From positions 1 to 33,479 of the IMG/VR virus record IMGVR_UViG_3300048065_000269: DNA of 33,479 nt; one strand, 5' to 3'. Below are positions 8,665 to 16,568 of the stretch, in pieces (positions within the stretch are counted from its first letter, which is position 1; the number at the start of each line of letters is the position of its first letter). The position numbers and the translations under genes are program-made. A model generated the notes under the pieces. The model had not been told where the DNA came from, did not search any database, and worked only from the letters and a program-made list of their open reading frames with translations. The DNA comes from a virus.

Positions 8665-9148
8665 TAACATTCTCCTGTACTTGGTAGTTGAACAACTTAA
8701 TTGCTGTAACCTTATCAATCTTAAACCACTCACCCTTACGGTCTACGGCAAAGTGTTCAAAGATTTTGTGCATCTCACGCTCCTTAACGTGTCTATCTTC
8801 TGCTGCTAATTTAGCAATGATTTTGTAATCCCGAAACGGAGATGAAGTCTGGTAGCCATTCAAGCGATCTTCAGCTATACTAGCTTTACCTACCTTAACC
8901 CACTCAGGCCAAGCAGAGTTAGTAATGATGTACACATCACCCTGTTCTGTACTTTCAATCTTACTATGTGACCACACATCATCCAAAGACTTATACCTGC
9001 CGGGTTTATGTAACGGATGTTTCTTTGAAACTTCTTTACCGTTTACATACATCCTTTGTGCATCACGTTTCTTGACGGCCTCTGGATTATCTTTGTAGTA
9101 CATTGGTTTTCCTGAGTATGGGTTTACCTTAAATCGTTCCATTAACAT
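8654..9148 (-). CDS. T5orf172/MUG113-type GIY-YIG domain protein
   Basis: A 164-residue protein. From about residue 70 it carries VYIITN, then VKVGKA, R-L-x-x-Y-Q-T-S-S-P, a conserved E..MH..F and GEWFKID. This is the T5orf172 (MUG113) subclass of the GIY-YIG nuclease fold, where VYI and VKVGKA stand for GIY and YIG. The ~65-residue N-terminus is polar and looks like a DNA-binding or linker region (FKVNPYSGKPMYYKDNPEAV). It sits between the DUF6447-like small gene and the RMF-like gene, three bases downstream of the former. Could be a homing-type or host-DNA-attacking nuclease; catalytic activity is not shown. Confidence 0.75.
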   Translation of the reverse strand: MLMERFKVNPYSGKPMYYKDNPEAVKKRDAQRMYVNGKEVSKKHPLHKPGRYKSLDDVWSHSKIESTEQGDVYIITNSAWPEWVKVGKASIAEDRLNGYQTSSPFRDYKIIAKLAAEDRHVKEREMHKIFEHFAVDRKGEWFKIDKVTAIKLFNYQVQENVNAA

Positions 9149-9151
9149 TTG

Positions 9152-9376
9152 TTAGTCTCCCTCTGGCTGCGCCTCTGAGGTTTCGTTTACAGAAGCTACT
9201 AGCATCTTGCTAAAGGCATCCTGTGCTACTTGCAATTGGTCTAGGTCAAACCTAGCCTGTGCAATCTTGTTATTCAATGAAGCAACATGATTAACCATAG
9301 CCTTCTGGTTATCTTCTAGTTCTTCAAAGTCGTACTCTTTACCATCAATGGTAATCATTCGGTTATCATCATTCAT
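9152..9376 (-). CDS. Small conserved phage protein, IDGKEY (DUF6447-like)
   Basis: A protein of 74 residues from the ATG at 9376 (seven bases after AGGAG), or 76 from the in-frame ATG at 9382. ITIDGKEYDFEEL is followed by a helical, coiled-coil-like segment (VNHVASLNNKIAQARFDLDQL...). This combination matches a short phage family I recall as DUF6447. Function unknown. It overlaps the end of a 46-aa reading frame upstream and lies three bases before the GIY-YIG gene. Confidence 0.65.
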   Translation of the reverse strand: MNDDNRMITIDGKEYDFEELEDNQKAMVNHVASLNNKIAQARFDLDQLQVAQDAFSKMLVASVNETSEAQPEGD

Positions 9377-9509
9377 TTTCATTCTCCTTTTCTTTCTGTT
9401 TTAGTTTCTGCCACTCTTCATAACTAGGATGGCTACGAGGGGGATTGTACTGTACCCAACCGTCCCCTCGTTTCCATACCAACTTATCACTACGCTGCTT
9501 CGATGTCAA
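9369..9509 (-). CDS. Small 46-aa protein between RNR and the IDGKEY gene
   Basis: An uninterrupted frame from a TTG at 9509 (overlapping the RNR stop) to a TGA at 9369 encodes a polar peptide with KLVWKRGDGWVQYNPP followed by SYEEWQKLKQ and a Lys/Glu tail. It fills the otherwise empty 107-base gap between two genes, overlaps both neighbours like other genes in this operon, and its amino-acid composition looks protein-like. A later TTG at 9482 is also possible. No strong SD is visible, so the start and even the gene are uncertain. Confidence 0.45.
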   Translation of the reverse strand: MTSKQRSDKLVWKRGDGWVQYNPPRSHPSYEEWQKLKQKEKENENE

Positions 9510-11421
9510 CTATTTCACATACCCCTGCAGTACACGCTAACTCACGTCCACCTGAAGTGGTATCCTCTTTCTCAAACTCTTGCAGCAATGACCAGTCTAC
9601 ATTCTTTGGCATCTTTGTCAAGAACTCTTTGTAGTTATCTTCATCTATATCCTGATAAGGTGCTTGCTGATATGTATGCTCACTGAATGGCAGGAAGCTG
9701 ATACCAGATACCTCATCAAAATGCTCATATACCCAAGAGCCTACAGACATCCATTCATTTTCCTTAACTGAAATTGTTACGCTAGGCTTATGTTCGCACC
9801 AGTGACGCTGATAGGTAAGCCACAACTCAAGCTGCTCAATGGCATTCATCTGTGTCCTAGTGATTGCACCAGAGGGTGACTTCATAGGGAAGCTGAACAC
9901 TGTTGTGCTGTCTGGCTTCATTACATCAGGCTCTGCTGGAATACCCTGTGACATAAGGAACTGTGTGAGTGGGTCTTTGTTATCACCACGTACAGTACGA
10001 ATGTAGAATGGGTTATGCCGTGCATGGATACCTGATGCTGCATCAGTAAGCTGAGACACAGTACCACTAGGCTTTACACACGTAACTGCAGTAGACTGTG
10101 GTATTTTAAGCTGCTTCGCCATAGCTGCATTAGTCTGCACTGCAGTATCACGTAGGACTTCCAGCATCACCTCAAGCGTATTGCCTGTTGTAGATGTCAG
10201 TTTGTTGTCCATTATACCTGTTAGTGATACACCAAGCAAGCGTTCTTCCTCTGTGTTCTTTTTCCATACATTACGTAGGTACTTGAAGTTAGTCAACGTA
10301 GCTTGGAACGTACCTAGGATAGTAGCTAGACGTACCTTTTCTTTGAGTGTGTCTACTGTATCACTCTCACGTACAACTACCTCTGACAGATTACAGAACT
10401 GGTATGGACGTAGGATAATCTCACTGCAAGGATTACACCCGAAGTCATGGTCAGTCTCACGTCTGCCATTCTTAGCAGCTTGCTTGATAGCTGACTGCCT
10501 GTTGAAGATACCACGCTCACCTGACTTGCTGTCATACAGAGACAACCACTCACGCATGAATGTACCCATCTCAGGCTTAGTCTTGTATGCCACAGAGTTA
10601 TTAGCCAAGGCACGTTGTCCTTCATTCTCCCACCACTGACCTGACTTGGCATGTGCCATCTGGTCATCATTGAGATTAGACAATGAAATCAATGCACTAC
10701 GGCGTACACCACCAACAACTACAACCTCACCAATCTTACACATGATGTCGTGACACTCAATTGGGTAGAGCCTACGTCCTGCTGCACCCTTAAACTTCTG
10801 TACAACAAACTCAAACAACTCAACTAGAGGCTGTGGGCCTGATGCCCTACCGCCAAATGTCTTGAGGCGTTCACCTGCTGCACGTACTTCAGACACATCC
10901 CACTTAGGAATCTGTCCAGTGTACAGCATAGCAATCAGTTCCTTGAGTGACTTAGCCCAACCCGGACGTGAATCACCTACCTTGATTACTGTGTCTGTGT
11001 GATGGAAGTCTTCATTCACAATAGGTAGTTTCTCAATGCAATGACGCTCCACAGAGAAGCCTACACCTGTGCCACACATGAGGATGTACATTGTCTCATC
11101 AAACGCACGTGGGCTATCCACAGGTACGTATGAGCAGTTGTATCCACCTACGTGGCAGCGGTCTAGTGCTGGCCCTGCAGTCATCAATGCCCTCATGCTA
11201 GGCATGATAGCTTGACTAAGTACAGCTTCTTCTAGTTCACCTCTTAGTGAATTAGAAAGCTTATAACCATGATTGCTAGACAAGTGGCTAGCCATGTAAT
11301 TAAAATATCTTGATACAGTTTCACTCCATGTTTCCCTTCGTTGCTCATCCTCTTTCCATCGTGCATATCGGGAAAGAGCAATAAAGTTTTGGTAGTCTGT
11401 TGGTAATTGATTGCTTTTCAT
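9490..11421 (-). CDS. nrdJ: Class II (adenosylcobalamin-dependent) ribonucleoside-triphosphate reductase
   Basis: A 643-residue protein with every key residue of the monomeric Lactobacillus leichmannii-type enzyme. C96 lies in YNCSY. C332 and E334 lie in NPCSEIIL and C343 in FCNLSE, with the same 11-residue C-C spacing as the leichmannii C408/C419. A C-terminal redox pair C630/C635 lies in CTAGVC with the same spacing as C731/C736. It reduces ribonucleotides to deoxyribonucleotides using coenzyme B12, feeding phage DNA synthesis. It is about 100 residues shorter than the leichmannii protein. SD GGAG lies seven bases before the ATG. It sits downstream of DUF3310 and a 53-aa gene in the replication/nucleotide block. 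Very confident family call. Confidence 0.95.
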   Translation of the reverse strand: MKSNQLPTDYQNFIALSRYARWKEDEQRRETWSETVSRYFNYMASHLSSNHGYKLSNSLRGELEEAVLSQAIMPSMRALMTAGPALDRCHVGGYNCSYVPVDSPRAFDETMYILMCGTGVGFSVERHCIEKLPIVNEDFHHTDTVIKVGDSRPGWAKSLKELIAMLYTGQIPKWDVSEVRAAGERLKTFGGRASGPQPLVELFEFVVQKFKGAAGRRLYPIECHDIMCKIGEVVVVGGVRRSALISLSNLNDDQMAHAKSGQWWENEGQRALANNSVAYKTKPEMGTFMREWLSLYDSKSGERGIFNRQSAIKQAAKNGRRETDHDFGCNPCSEIILRPYQFCNLSEVVVRESDTVDTLKEKVRLATILGTFQATLTNFKYLRNVWKKNTEEERLLGVSLTGIMDNKLTSTTGNTLEVMLEVLRDTAVQTNAAMAKQLKIPQSTAVTCVKPSGTVSQLTDAASGIHARHNPFYIRTVRGDNKDPLTQFLMSQGIPAEPDVMKPDSTTVFSFPMKSPSGAITRTQMNAIEQLELWLTYQRHWCEHKPSVTISVKENEWMSVGSWVYEHFDEVSGISFLPFSEHTYQQAPYQDIDEDNYKEFLTKMPKNVDWSLLQEFEKEDTTSGGRELACTAGVCEIVDIEAA

Positions 11422-11425
11422 TTCA

Positions 11426-11587
11426 TTACTCCATTATAGTTCTAATTGTCTTGATGTCAGCACCGTCTACATCGTAGAAGTATTCACGTATGCCATCTTC
11501 TATCTCTTCTCCAACCTGTCCGTCAGCAGGTATAGGATATTCTTCTTCATCTACGTCTATGGTAATGAATAGTTTAACTCTTGCCAT
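11426..11587 (-). CDS. Small acidic 53-aa conserved phage protein
   Basis: An ATG at 11587 to a TAA at 11426, starting with a beta-strand-like VKLFITIDV, followed by an acidic turn (DEEEYPIPADG), a helix (VGEEIEDGIREYFY) and a second strand (DIKTIRTI). The alternation looks like a compact alpha/beta fold. I recall near-identical short proteins in other marine phages but no function. It overlaps the DUF3310 gene end by 14 bases and ends five bases before the RNR start, so it is translationally coupled. Confidence 0.75.
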   Translation of the reverse strand: MARVKLFITIDVDEEEYPIPADGQVGEEIEDGIREYFYDVDGADIKTIRTIME

Positions 11588-11909
11588 CAGCCATCACCTC
11601 TTCAATCAACTTGTCCAAGTACCACTTGGCTTTTTGCAAATCCTCTAACGGCTTATCTTTGTAATCAAAACGCCAAAGATATTTTAGAATGTTACCTTGT
11701 AGGTAATATTTGAATCCATCACCAGTAGCAGCACAGATAGCATGAATACACTCAATGCCTGTCTGATTGTAATGTGGTGGACTATTAACCATGTCAACAT
11801 AATCTGTTGAAGGCCACATTTGTTTTACATCTGATTGTTTACTTGCTTGTGCCTTCTTTAACTTATCTTGTTCCCCCATTAACTTCATAAACTTTTCATG
11901 TCTACTCAT
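11574..11909 (-). CDS. DUF3310 family protein (T7 gp1.7-like nucleotide kinase candidate)
   Basis: A 111-residue protein. A polar ~40-residue N-terminal region precedes the DUF3310 core: VNSPPHYNQTGIECIHAI, YYLQGNILKYLWRFDYKDKP and LEDLQKAKWYLDKLI. This family includes T7 gp1.7, reported as a nucleotide (thymidylate) kinase, and is common beside phage nucleotide-metabolism genes, as here beside RNR. The start overlaps the upstream stop. Family call is strong; the kinase activity is by analogy only. Confidence 0.85.
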   Translation of the reverse strand: MSRHEKFMKLMGEQDKLKKAQASKQSDVKQMWPSTDYVDMVNSPPHYNQTGIECIHAICAATGDGFKYYLQGNILKYLWRFDYKDKPLEDLQKAKWYLDKLIEEVMADGKS

Positions 11910-12280
11910 GCTGAACCCCCTGTCTTGGTGTTAAAAGAAAGGTGTACTACGTTACCGTCATAGGTTTTCTCTACACCTGCCTCTCTTTCATCCTCAAGTT
12001 GTACCTCAATATCCATCTCGTTGTCAAGGACTTCCATCACATAATCGTGAACAATATCTCGTATTTCTTTTGACTCTTCCATTATAGGTACAGTAGCACA
12101 CATCATCTTACAGAAGTGCATTACCTGTCCATAGTCATCATCATCCATTTTGTTTTCAGGAAAGGCCATGATGGATACGTCAATCTCGCCACTCCACTTA
12201 CCGTCATCGTCAGCGTAAGGACGTAGGCGTATAACAAAGTCTTCATCTTCTATCTGTTTCTTTAGCTGTTCCATATCCAT
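11906..12280 (-). CDS. Acidic conserved hypothetical protein
   Basis: A 124-residue protein rich in Asp and Glu, with SD AAGGAG eight bases before the ATG. Blocks: RLRPYADDDGKWSGEIDVSI (strand-turn-strand), a helix with two Cys and Mets (YGQVMHFCKMMCA), a helix IRDIVHDYVMEVLDNEMDI, and a final strand GNVVHLSFNTKT. This is an alpha/beta pattern without catalytic motifs I can name. It lies between endonuclease I and DUF3310 in the replication operon, overlapping the latter by 4 bases. Its 18-base SD leader is repeated before another small gene at 23153. Confidence 0.65.
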   Translation of the reverse strand: MDMEQLKKQIEDEDFVIRLRPYADDDGKWSGEIDVSIMAFPENKMDDDDYGQVMHFCKMMCATVPIMEESKEIRDIVHDYVMEVLDNEMDIEVQLEDEREAGVEKTYDGNVVHLSFNTKTGGSA

Positions 12281-12283
12281 GTG

Positions 12284-12736
12284 CTATCTCCTTTTTACTT
12301 TAGTGCCGCTAAACTTTATAAACTTTGGATGTTTATTTCTACCCTTTTCTTTCAGCCAATCTTCTGGAATGATGCGATCATAATATCTAAACCCATGCTT
12401 GATGCACCAATCTGCATACGATGACTTAGCCCCTTTACTTAGTTTAGCTTTACTATTTGTGAACACAAACCGAATATCCAGTTTGGGATGTTGTTTCTTT
12501 ATGGCTATATGCTTACGTCTATCTGCTGCCATGAACCTACCCTTTGTTTCAATTATAATACCATTATCTAAAACAAAGTCTGGTGTATAGGTACGGTAGG
12601 CTAGGTCTTCCCATTCAATCTTAATACACTCATAATCGTATTTAATCTTATGCGTGTCAAGATAAATCGAAATGTTATGCTCTAGCCCACTACGATACCC
12701 ATGTTTGATTGCCATACGTCTTGCTTTATGCAGCAA
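12284..12736 (-). CDS. Endonuclease I, T7 gp3-like Holliday junction resolvase
   Basis: A 150-residue protein matching T7 endonuclease I along its length: YRSGLE (E19), YTPDFVLDNG (D53), IIETKGRF (E63, K65), then R-K-H-x-x-I-K-x-Q-H-P-x-L-D-I-R-x-V-F and the KLSKGAKSSYADWC block. T7 counterparts are E20, D55, E65 and K67. It resolves branched DNA before packaging and, in T7, helps degrade host DNA. The start is a TTG at 12736 supported by GGAGA six bases upstream; the first ATG (12715) has no SD and would trim the N-terminus. It overlaps the Cas4-like gene by 11 bases. Confidence 0.93.
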   Translation of the reverse strand: MLHKARRMAIKHGYRSGLEHNISIYLDTHKIKYDYECIKIEWEDLAYRTYTPDFVLDNGIIIETKGRFMAADRRKHIAIKKQHPKLDIRFVFTNSKAKLSKGAKSSYADWCIKHGFRYYDRIIPEDWLKEKGRNKHPKFIKFSGTKVKRR

Positions 12737-13580
12737 TTACATCTCCAATGTATGATGCAGTTGGTGGATTTTTAGCTTGCGACATAACAGCAGGTCTTTC
12801 CGTTAGAGTAGGCCAACAATCAAAACGATAAGCACAAAACTTACACCCGTCATTAAGTATCTTGTTGCCTGTCTCCTTGCCTCTAAACTTCTCTGGTACT
12901 GGTTGAAAACACTTTTCAAATTTATTCTCCTCTACTGTCTTTACTGTATCTTTAATCTTCTGAACCTCTGCTTCAAGGTCAAGACCTGTAGCTGGTACAT
13001 ATTTGAAAGCACCGTTAGCTTTGTTCACTACCCACCAACCACCGACTTTCTTGCCGGATGCTTTTGCGTAGCCAGCTAACTGTCCTATGTATCCGAAACC
13101 GTCGCCACTGGCAAGGGTGTCGTAGGATTCAAATTTGTTTCGATATGACCAGTCGGAAGCTGATTTAATATCATCGACAGCATCGTTAATGACAATATCA
13201 TATGACCCATTAACAACAGTATCCCCGCAGTCAAGGCTAACCTTTTCACTATCTTCATATTTAATCCCTGCTTCTTTTAGAACTCCCTTGAAGACAGCTT
13301 CAACAATGTCTCCAAGCATCATGTTCATTATGAATGTATTTGGGAATGGTAGTGCGACCTCTGGCTTATTCTTTTGATACCAGAGTTGGCAGGTGGGGCG
13401 ACCCACATTAGACATTCTCATCTTGAAATCGCCCCGACCTTTACCACCGCCAAACTGTCTGCGCATTGCATCAGCAACGTCATTAGCGACTTGCTTAATG
13501 GTATCGTCAGAAATGGTGCTGTCACCCTTGACAGCATTTTCCATGTACTGATGCAATGCTAGTTCAGCCGGATGGTTCAT
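12726..13580 (-). CDS. Cas4/RecB-like PD-(D/E)XK exonuclease with Fe-S cysteines
   Basis: A 284-residue protein with the Cas4-type arrangement. C64 is in GRPTCQLWY. The acidic helix LGDIVEAV (D91/E94) stands where the family often has His. D128 is in NGSYDIVI, D137-x-K139 in DDIKSAS, and the QxxxY helix in YIGQLAGYA (Q167). A C-terminal cluster C246/C249/C255 is in GCKFCAYRFDC. The four Cys would hold a 4Fe-4S cluster as in Cas4 and AddB. Expected to be a 5'-3' ssDNA or dsDNA exonuclease used in recombination or host DNA breakdown, analogous to T7 gp6. It starts one base overlapping the ssDNA-binding-like gene and precedes endonuclease I. No cas genes or CRISPR are nearby. Confidence 0.8.
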   Translation of the reverse strand: MNHPAELALHQYMENAVKGDSTISDDTIKQVANDVADAMRRQFGGGKGRGDFKMRMSNVGRPTCQLWYQKNKPEVALPFPNTFIMNMMLGDIVEAVFKGVLKEAGIKYEDSEKVSLDCGDTVVNGSYDIVINDAVDDIKSASDWSYRNKFESYDTLASGDGFGYIGQLAGYAKASGKKVGGWWVVNKANGAFKYVPATGLDLEAEVQKIKDTVKTVEENKFEKCFQPVPEKFRGKETGNKILNDGCKFCAYRFDCWPTLTERPAVMSQAKNPPTASYIGDVIAA

Positions 13581-14485
13581 TATGCTGCAGCCTCATCATC
13601 TAACTCAATGTCAACAAGGCCATCAACTACATCAATGTCATCGTCTTCCATACGTGAGTTAGCTTTCTCTGCCCACTGGTTGATGATGTAGCTGTTGTAG
13701 TTATCAATCCAAGCCATGAAGTCACCAAACAAAACCTGATCTTCTTCAGTCAAGTCAATAGTATTGGATACATCAAGGGATGCCACAGGCACGTAGTAAG
13801 ATGCGCCAGTTGGTATCTTACGCTCTGCTGTATTAGCAGAGATGATGTGTTGAGGTGGCAACCGCTGCATCTTAGCCAATGATGCAAAGCTGTTTCCAAT
13901 CTCCTTGAAAGCATCACGGTTATCAATCTCCCAAATAAATGGGGTAGGCTCCACATCTACTTTCTCTCCTTTATCATCTGTAGGATTAACCAACTCAACA
14001 ATACCCTGTACGACACGTACACGTTTGATCTGCTTAATCAAGTCCTGCATCTTCTCAGGCAATGCCTTGAAGTCTTTGATGTAACCTGCAGGTTTACCAC
14101 AGTTAAAGCCACCATCATTATCTTTCAGATCAGATTCCATCTTGCTGTCATCTGTCATCAAACTCTTGATGAAACGATTAGGTGTCTTAGCATCACCCAT
14201 AACATAACGCTTGTACATGAAGCGTTGTAGGAATGGACGCATCTTAATACCAGAGGCATAGTAAGTCGGGCCATCTGGAATCTCTAGCTTGTATGCTCCA
14301 CCCTCAATTACTTCTACGTTAACATTTTTACCGTTAACTTCTGCAGTACCCATGATAGGCGAGTGATGGATGCGCAGCCTAGCTAACTGGCTAGACTTAG
14401 CTGATCCTGTAGTCTCGTTTGCTGTACCCATAGCCTTTGCCATAGCTGCGTAATTATTAGTGTCGATTGTAGTTAATTGTGTCAT
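13580..14485 (-). CDS. Putative single-stranded DNA-binding protein with acidic C-terminus
   Basis: I place the start at the ATG at 14485 (MTQLTTIDTN), five bases after AGGAGA; a longer frame to 14563 would run into the polymerase gene. The 301-residue protein has a mixed alpha/beta core and ends in an acidic tail (DDDIDVVDGLVDIELDDEAAA without further basic residues), the hallmark of phage ssDNA-binding proteins such as T7 gp2.5 that recruit polymerase and helicase through the tail. A single Cys in GGFNCGKP argues against a zinc-binding T4 gp32-type core. Location between DNA polymerase and nuclease genes supports the role. No sequence motif proves an OB fold, so this remains inference. Confidence 0.55.
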   Translation of the reverse strand: MTQLTTIDTNNYAAMAKAMGTANETTGSAKSSQLARLRIHHSPIMGTAEVNGKNVNVEVIEGGAYKLEIPDGPTYYASGIKMRPFLQRFMYKRYVMGDAKTPNRFIKSLMTDDSKMESDLKDNDGGFNCGKPAGYIKDFKALPEKMQDLIKQIKRVRVVQGIVELVNPTDDKGEKVDVEPTPFIWEIDNRDAFKEIGNSFASLAKMQRLPPQHIISANTAERKIPTGASYYVPVASLDVSNTIDLTEEDQVLFGDFMAWIDNYNSYIINQWAEKANSRMEDDDIDVVDGLVDIELDDEAAA

Positions 14486-14525
14486 ACATTTCTCCTTTGT
14501 TTTCTGCGAATGAGCCATAGTTATA

Positions 14526-16568
14526 TCACGCCACGTCTTTAGTGTCAAGCCAATTCGGACCAATTTTTGACTCTAAAAGTAGAGGAACATTAAAATTTAT
14601 TCCCCATCGTGTCGTTATCAGTTGAGGTAATTCCTTATTAGTGCTGTTTATGATATTGATTACCTGATCTTCTTCGTCAGGATGTACATCAATAACAATA
14701 CTGTCGTGTACCGTATTCACTATGCAAGAATTTTTACCCTGCAAAAGATGTTCTATGTGCAATAAACACAGCGGTACTATATCGCCTGTAGCAAATCCCT
14801 GCACAGGATAATTCTTTATCTGTGTAAAGTGTGACACTCTACCACTAGCACGTCTCTCTACATCAGGAAAAGCATACTCACGTCCTGATGGAGCCACTAT
14901 TTTAGAGGTAGTTAAAGCCTCTTTAGCCAGTCTGGAATGCCAAGCTGCGACACCTTTGTACTTTTCTGTGAAGTGTTCGTAGTAGGCTGCTTCTGCTTTT
15001 GTTCTGCCATATCCCGTTGCGCCGTAGAGTGGAGCAAACGTATGCGCCTTTGCATCCTGTCTACTCGTAGGCTGACCAGCATCACTAATAACTTTAGCGG
15101 TGTATGCGTGTACATCAAATCCAGTAGATACTTCTTCAATTGCAACCTCATCTTGTGATAAATATGCGGCAGCGCGAAACTCTAGCTGCGCAAAGTCAGC
15201 CTCAAGTATCTTACCACCTTCAAATCGTGACACGAATACTTTCTTCACAGGAAACGTGCCGCCACGTGGCATGTTCTGCATATTTGGGTTAGCACCTGAC
15301 AGTCTACCTGTAGCTGTACGATGCTGCAGTAAGCTAACGTGTAGCATACCGTCTTGTTTGGTGTAGGTCTTGATGCCATCAACAAACGATGACAGGTAGG
15401 TATCAATAGCAGACAGTCTTCGTACCTTATACAAGAAGTCTACTGCATCATCCATACCTTTAGACTTAGCACCTGCCTCAAGCAATTCAAGGTTGCCCTT
15501 GCTTGTGGTAAAGCCATTGGCACTAGCCCACTTAGCTGTAGGCGGCTTGAACTTAAAGCCAGCCTGTACGTCAGTAGGATTGAACAAGAAGCCAGCAGTG
15601 TCACAAGTAGGACACTTGCTAGGCTTTGCGAATGGATCACCATTCTTCTTGGTCTTACGTATGTAGCCACTACCGTTACACGTGGAACACTGGACTGCGT
15701 TAGTCCTGTACAGTCTCTGTGTACGTGTGGCAACCATCTGTCGGAACTCAGTGTCAGTCATGTATGGATCAACCATAGATGCCCAATCACTCTTGTCAAT
15801 GACCTTACGACCATAGATAACCCAAGATAATTGCTCTGGACTGTTAAGGTTGATAGGTGTGTCACCCATTACCTTACGTACATGAAGCTGTAAGTCGGTA
15901 GTAAGTTGCTGCTTCTCTTGCTCAAACTCCTCACGCACTTCCTCTAGCTTAGACAGATCAACTGCAAAGCCTCGCTGATATATCTTGGTCAGGCATTTAG
16001 CTACACGATTAGTCAAACGAACAGTAGACAGCAAACCTGTGTCCTGTGCAGTGTTAAGGCGATACCATAGCTTGTCAGCAAGCTGCTGCGTAGCATGAAG
16101 GTCAGCAGATAGATACTCACACAACTCGTTGTATGGTATGTCTCGCGTACTGTAGCCCTTCTTGAAATACTCTTTCAATGTATCTTGCTTCTTTGTATCG
16201 CACTCGTAGCGTTCTGCACAAGCCTGTAGAGATAGCGGTTCCTTAACACCGCGCTGCAATACATACTCAGCAAGCATAGTATCAAAAACTGCACCATCAT
16301 ACTTGAACCCTGACTCCCATAGCCATAGCAAATCGTATGCCACGTTGTGACAGATCAGTACAGTAGCTTGGTCAAGATACCACTGCACACGCTCGTGGTA
16401 GTCAGCTTGACTAGGTACATCAGCGTGGTCAAAAGGGAAGTGATGCTCAACACCTTGATCTGTAAGTACCCCAACCATAGTCAATGAGTTAGTAGGCTCA
16501 AATGGGTCTAGGTGCATCTTACCATCACGATGCGTTACTGTATTCTCTACGTCCAATGTTAGCTTCAT
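14526..16568 (-). CDS. polA: Family A DNA polymerase with 3'-5' exonuclease and DnaJ-type zinc-finger insert
   Basis: A 680-residue replicative polymerase. The exonuclease domain shows DVENT (ExoI), CHNVAYDLLW (ExoII) and YLSADLHATQQL (ExoIII). Polymerase motif A is DFAQLEFR (D458); motif B is RQDAKAHTFAPLYG, with K507 and F511 at the position of E. coli Pol I F762; motif C is VHDSIV (D622). Motif C has Ser where Pol I has Glu (HDE). Between the domains, C294/C297 (CSTCNGSG) and C319/C322 (CPTC) form a DnaJ central-domain-like zinc finger, a feature I know from the HMO-2011 phage group. There is no 5'-3' exonuclease domain. The start overlaps the helicase stop. Confidence 0.95.
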   Translation of the reverse strand: MKLTLDVENTVTHRDGKMHLDPFEPTNSLTMVGVLTDQGVEHHFPFDHADVPSQADYHERVQWYLDQATVLICHNVAYDLLWLWESGFKYDGAVFDTMLAEYVLQRGVKEPLSLQACAERYECDTKKQDTLKEYFKKGYSTRDIPYNELCEYLSADLHATQQLADKLWYRLNTAQDTGLLSTVRLTNRVAKCLTKIYQRGFAVDLSKLEEVREEFEQEKQQLTTDLQLHVRKVMGDTPINLNSPEQLSWVIYGRKVIDKSDWASMVDPYMTDTEFRQMVATRTQRLYRTNAVQCSTCNGSGYIRKTKKNGDPFAKPSKCPTCDTAGFLFNPTDVQAGFKFKPPTAKWASANGFTTSKGNLELLEAGAKSKGMDDAVDFLYKVRRLSAIDTYLSSFVDGIKTYTKQDGMLHVSLLQHRTATGRLSGANPNMQNMPRGGTFPVKKVFVSRFEGGKILEADFAQLEFRAAAYLSQDEVAIEEVSTGFDVHAYTAKVISDAGQPTSRQDAKAHTFAPLYGATGYGRTKAEAAYYEHFTEKYKGVAAWHSRLAKEALTTSKIVAPSGREYAFPDVERRASGRVSHFTQIKNYPVQGFATGDIVPLCLLHIEHLLQGKNSCIVNTVHDSIVIDVHPDEEDQVINIINSTNKELPQLITTRWGINFNVPLLLESKIGPNWLDTKDVA

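Noticed and set aside
12726-13580. CRISPR-Cas4 role
   Set aside because: The fold and Fe-S cysteines fit Cas4, but no other cas gene or array is present and such exonucleases are routine in phage replication modules.
13580-14563. 327-aa reading of the ssDNA-binding-like frame
   Set aside because: The extra 26 residues overlap the polymerase gene and have no SD; the ATG at 14485 has a strong SD.
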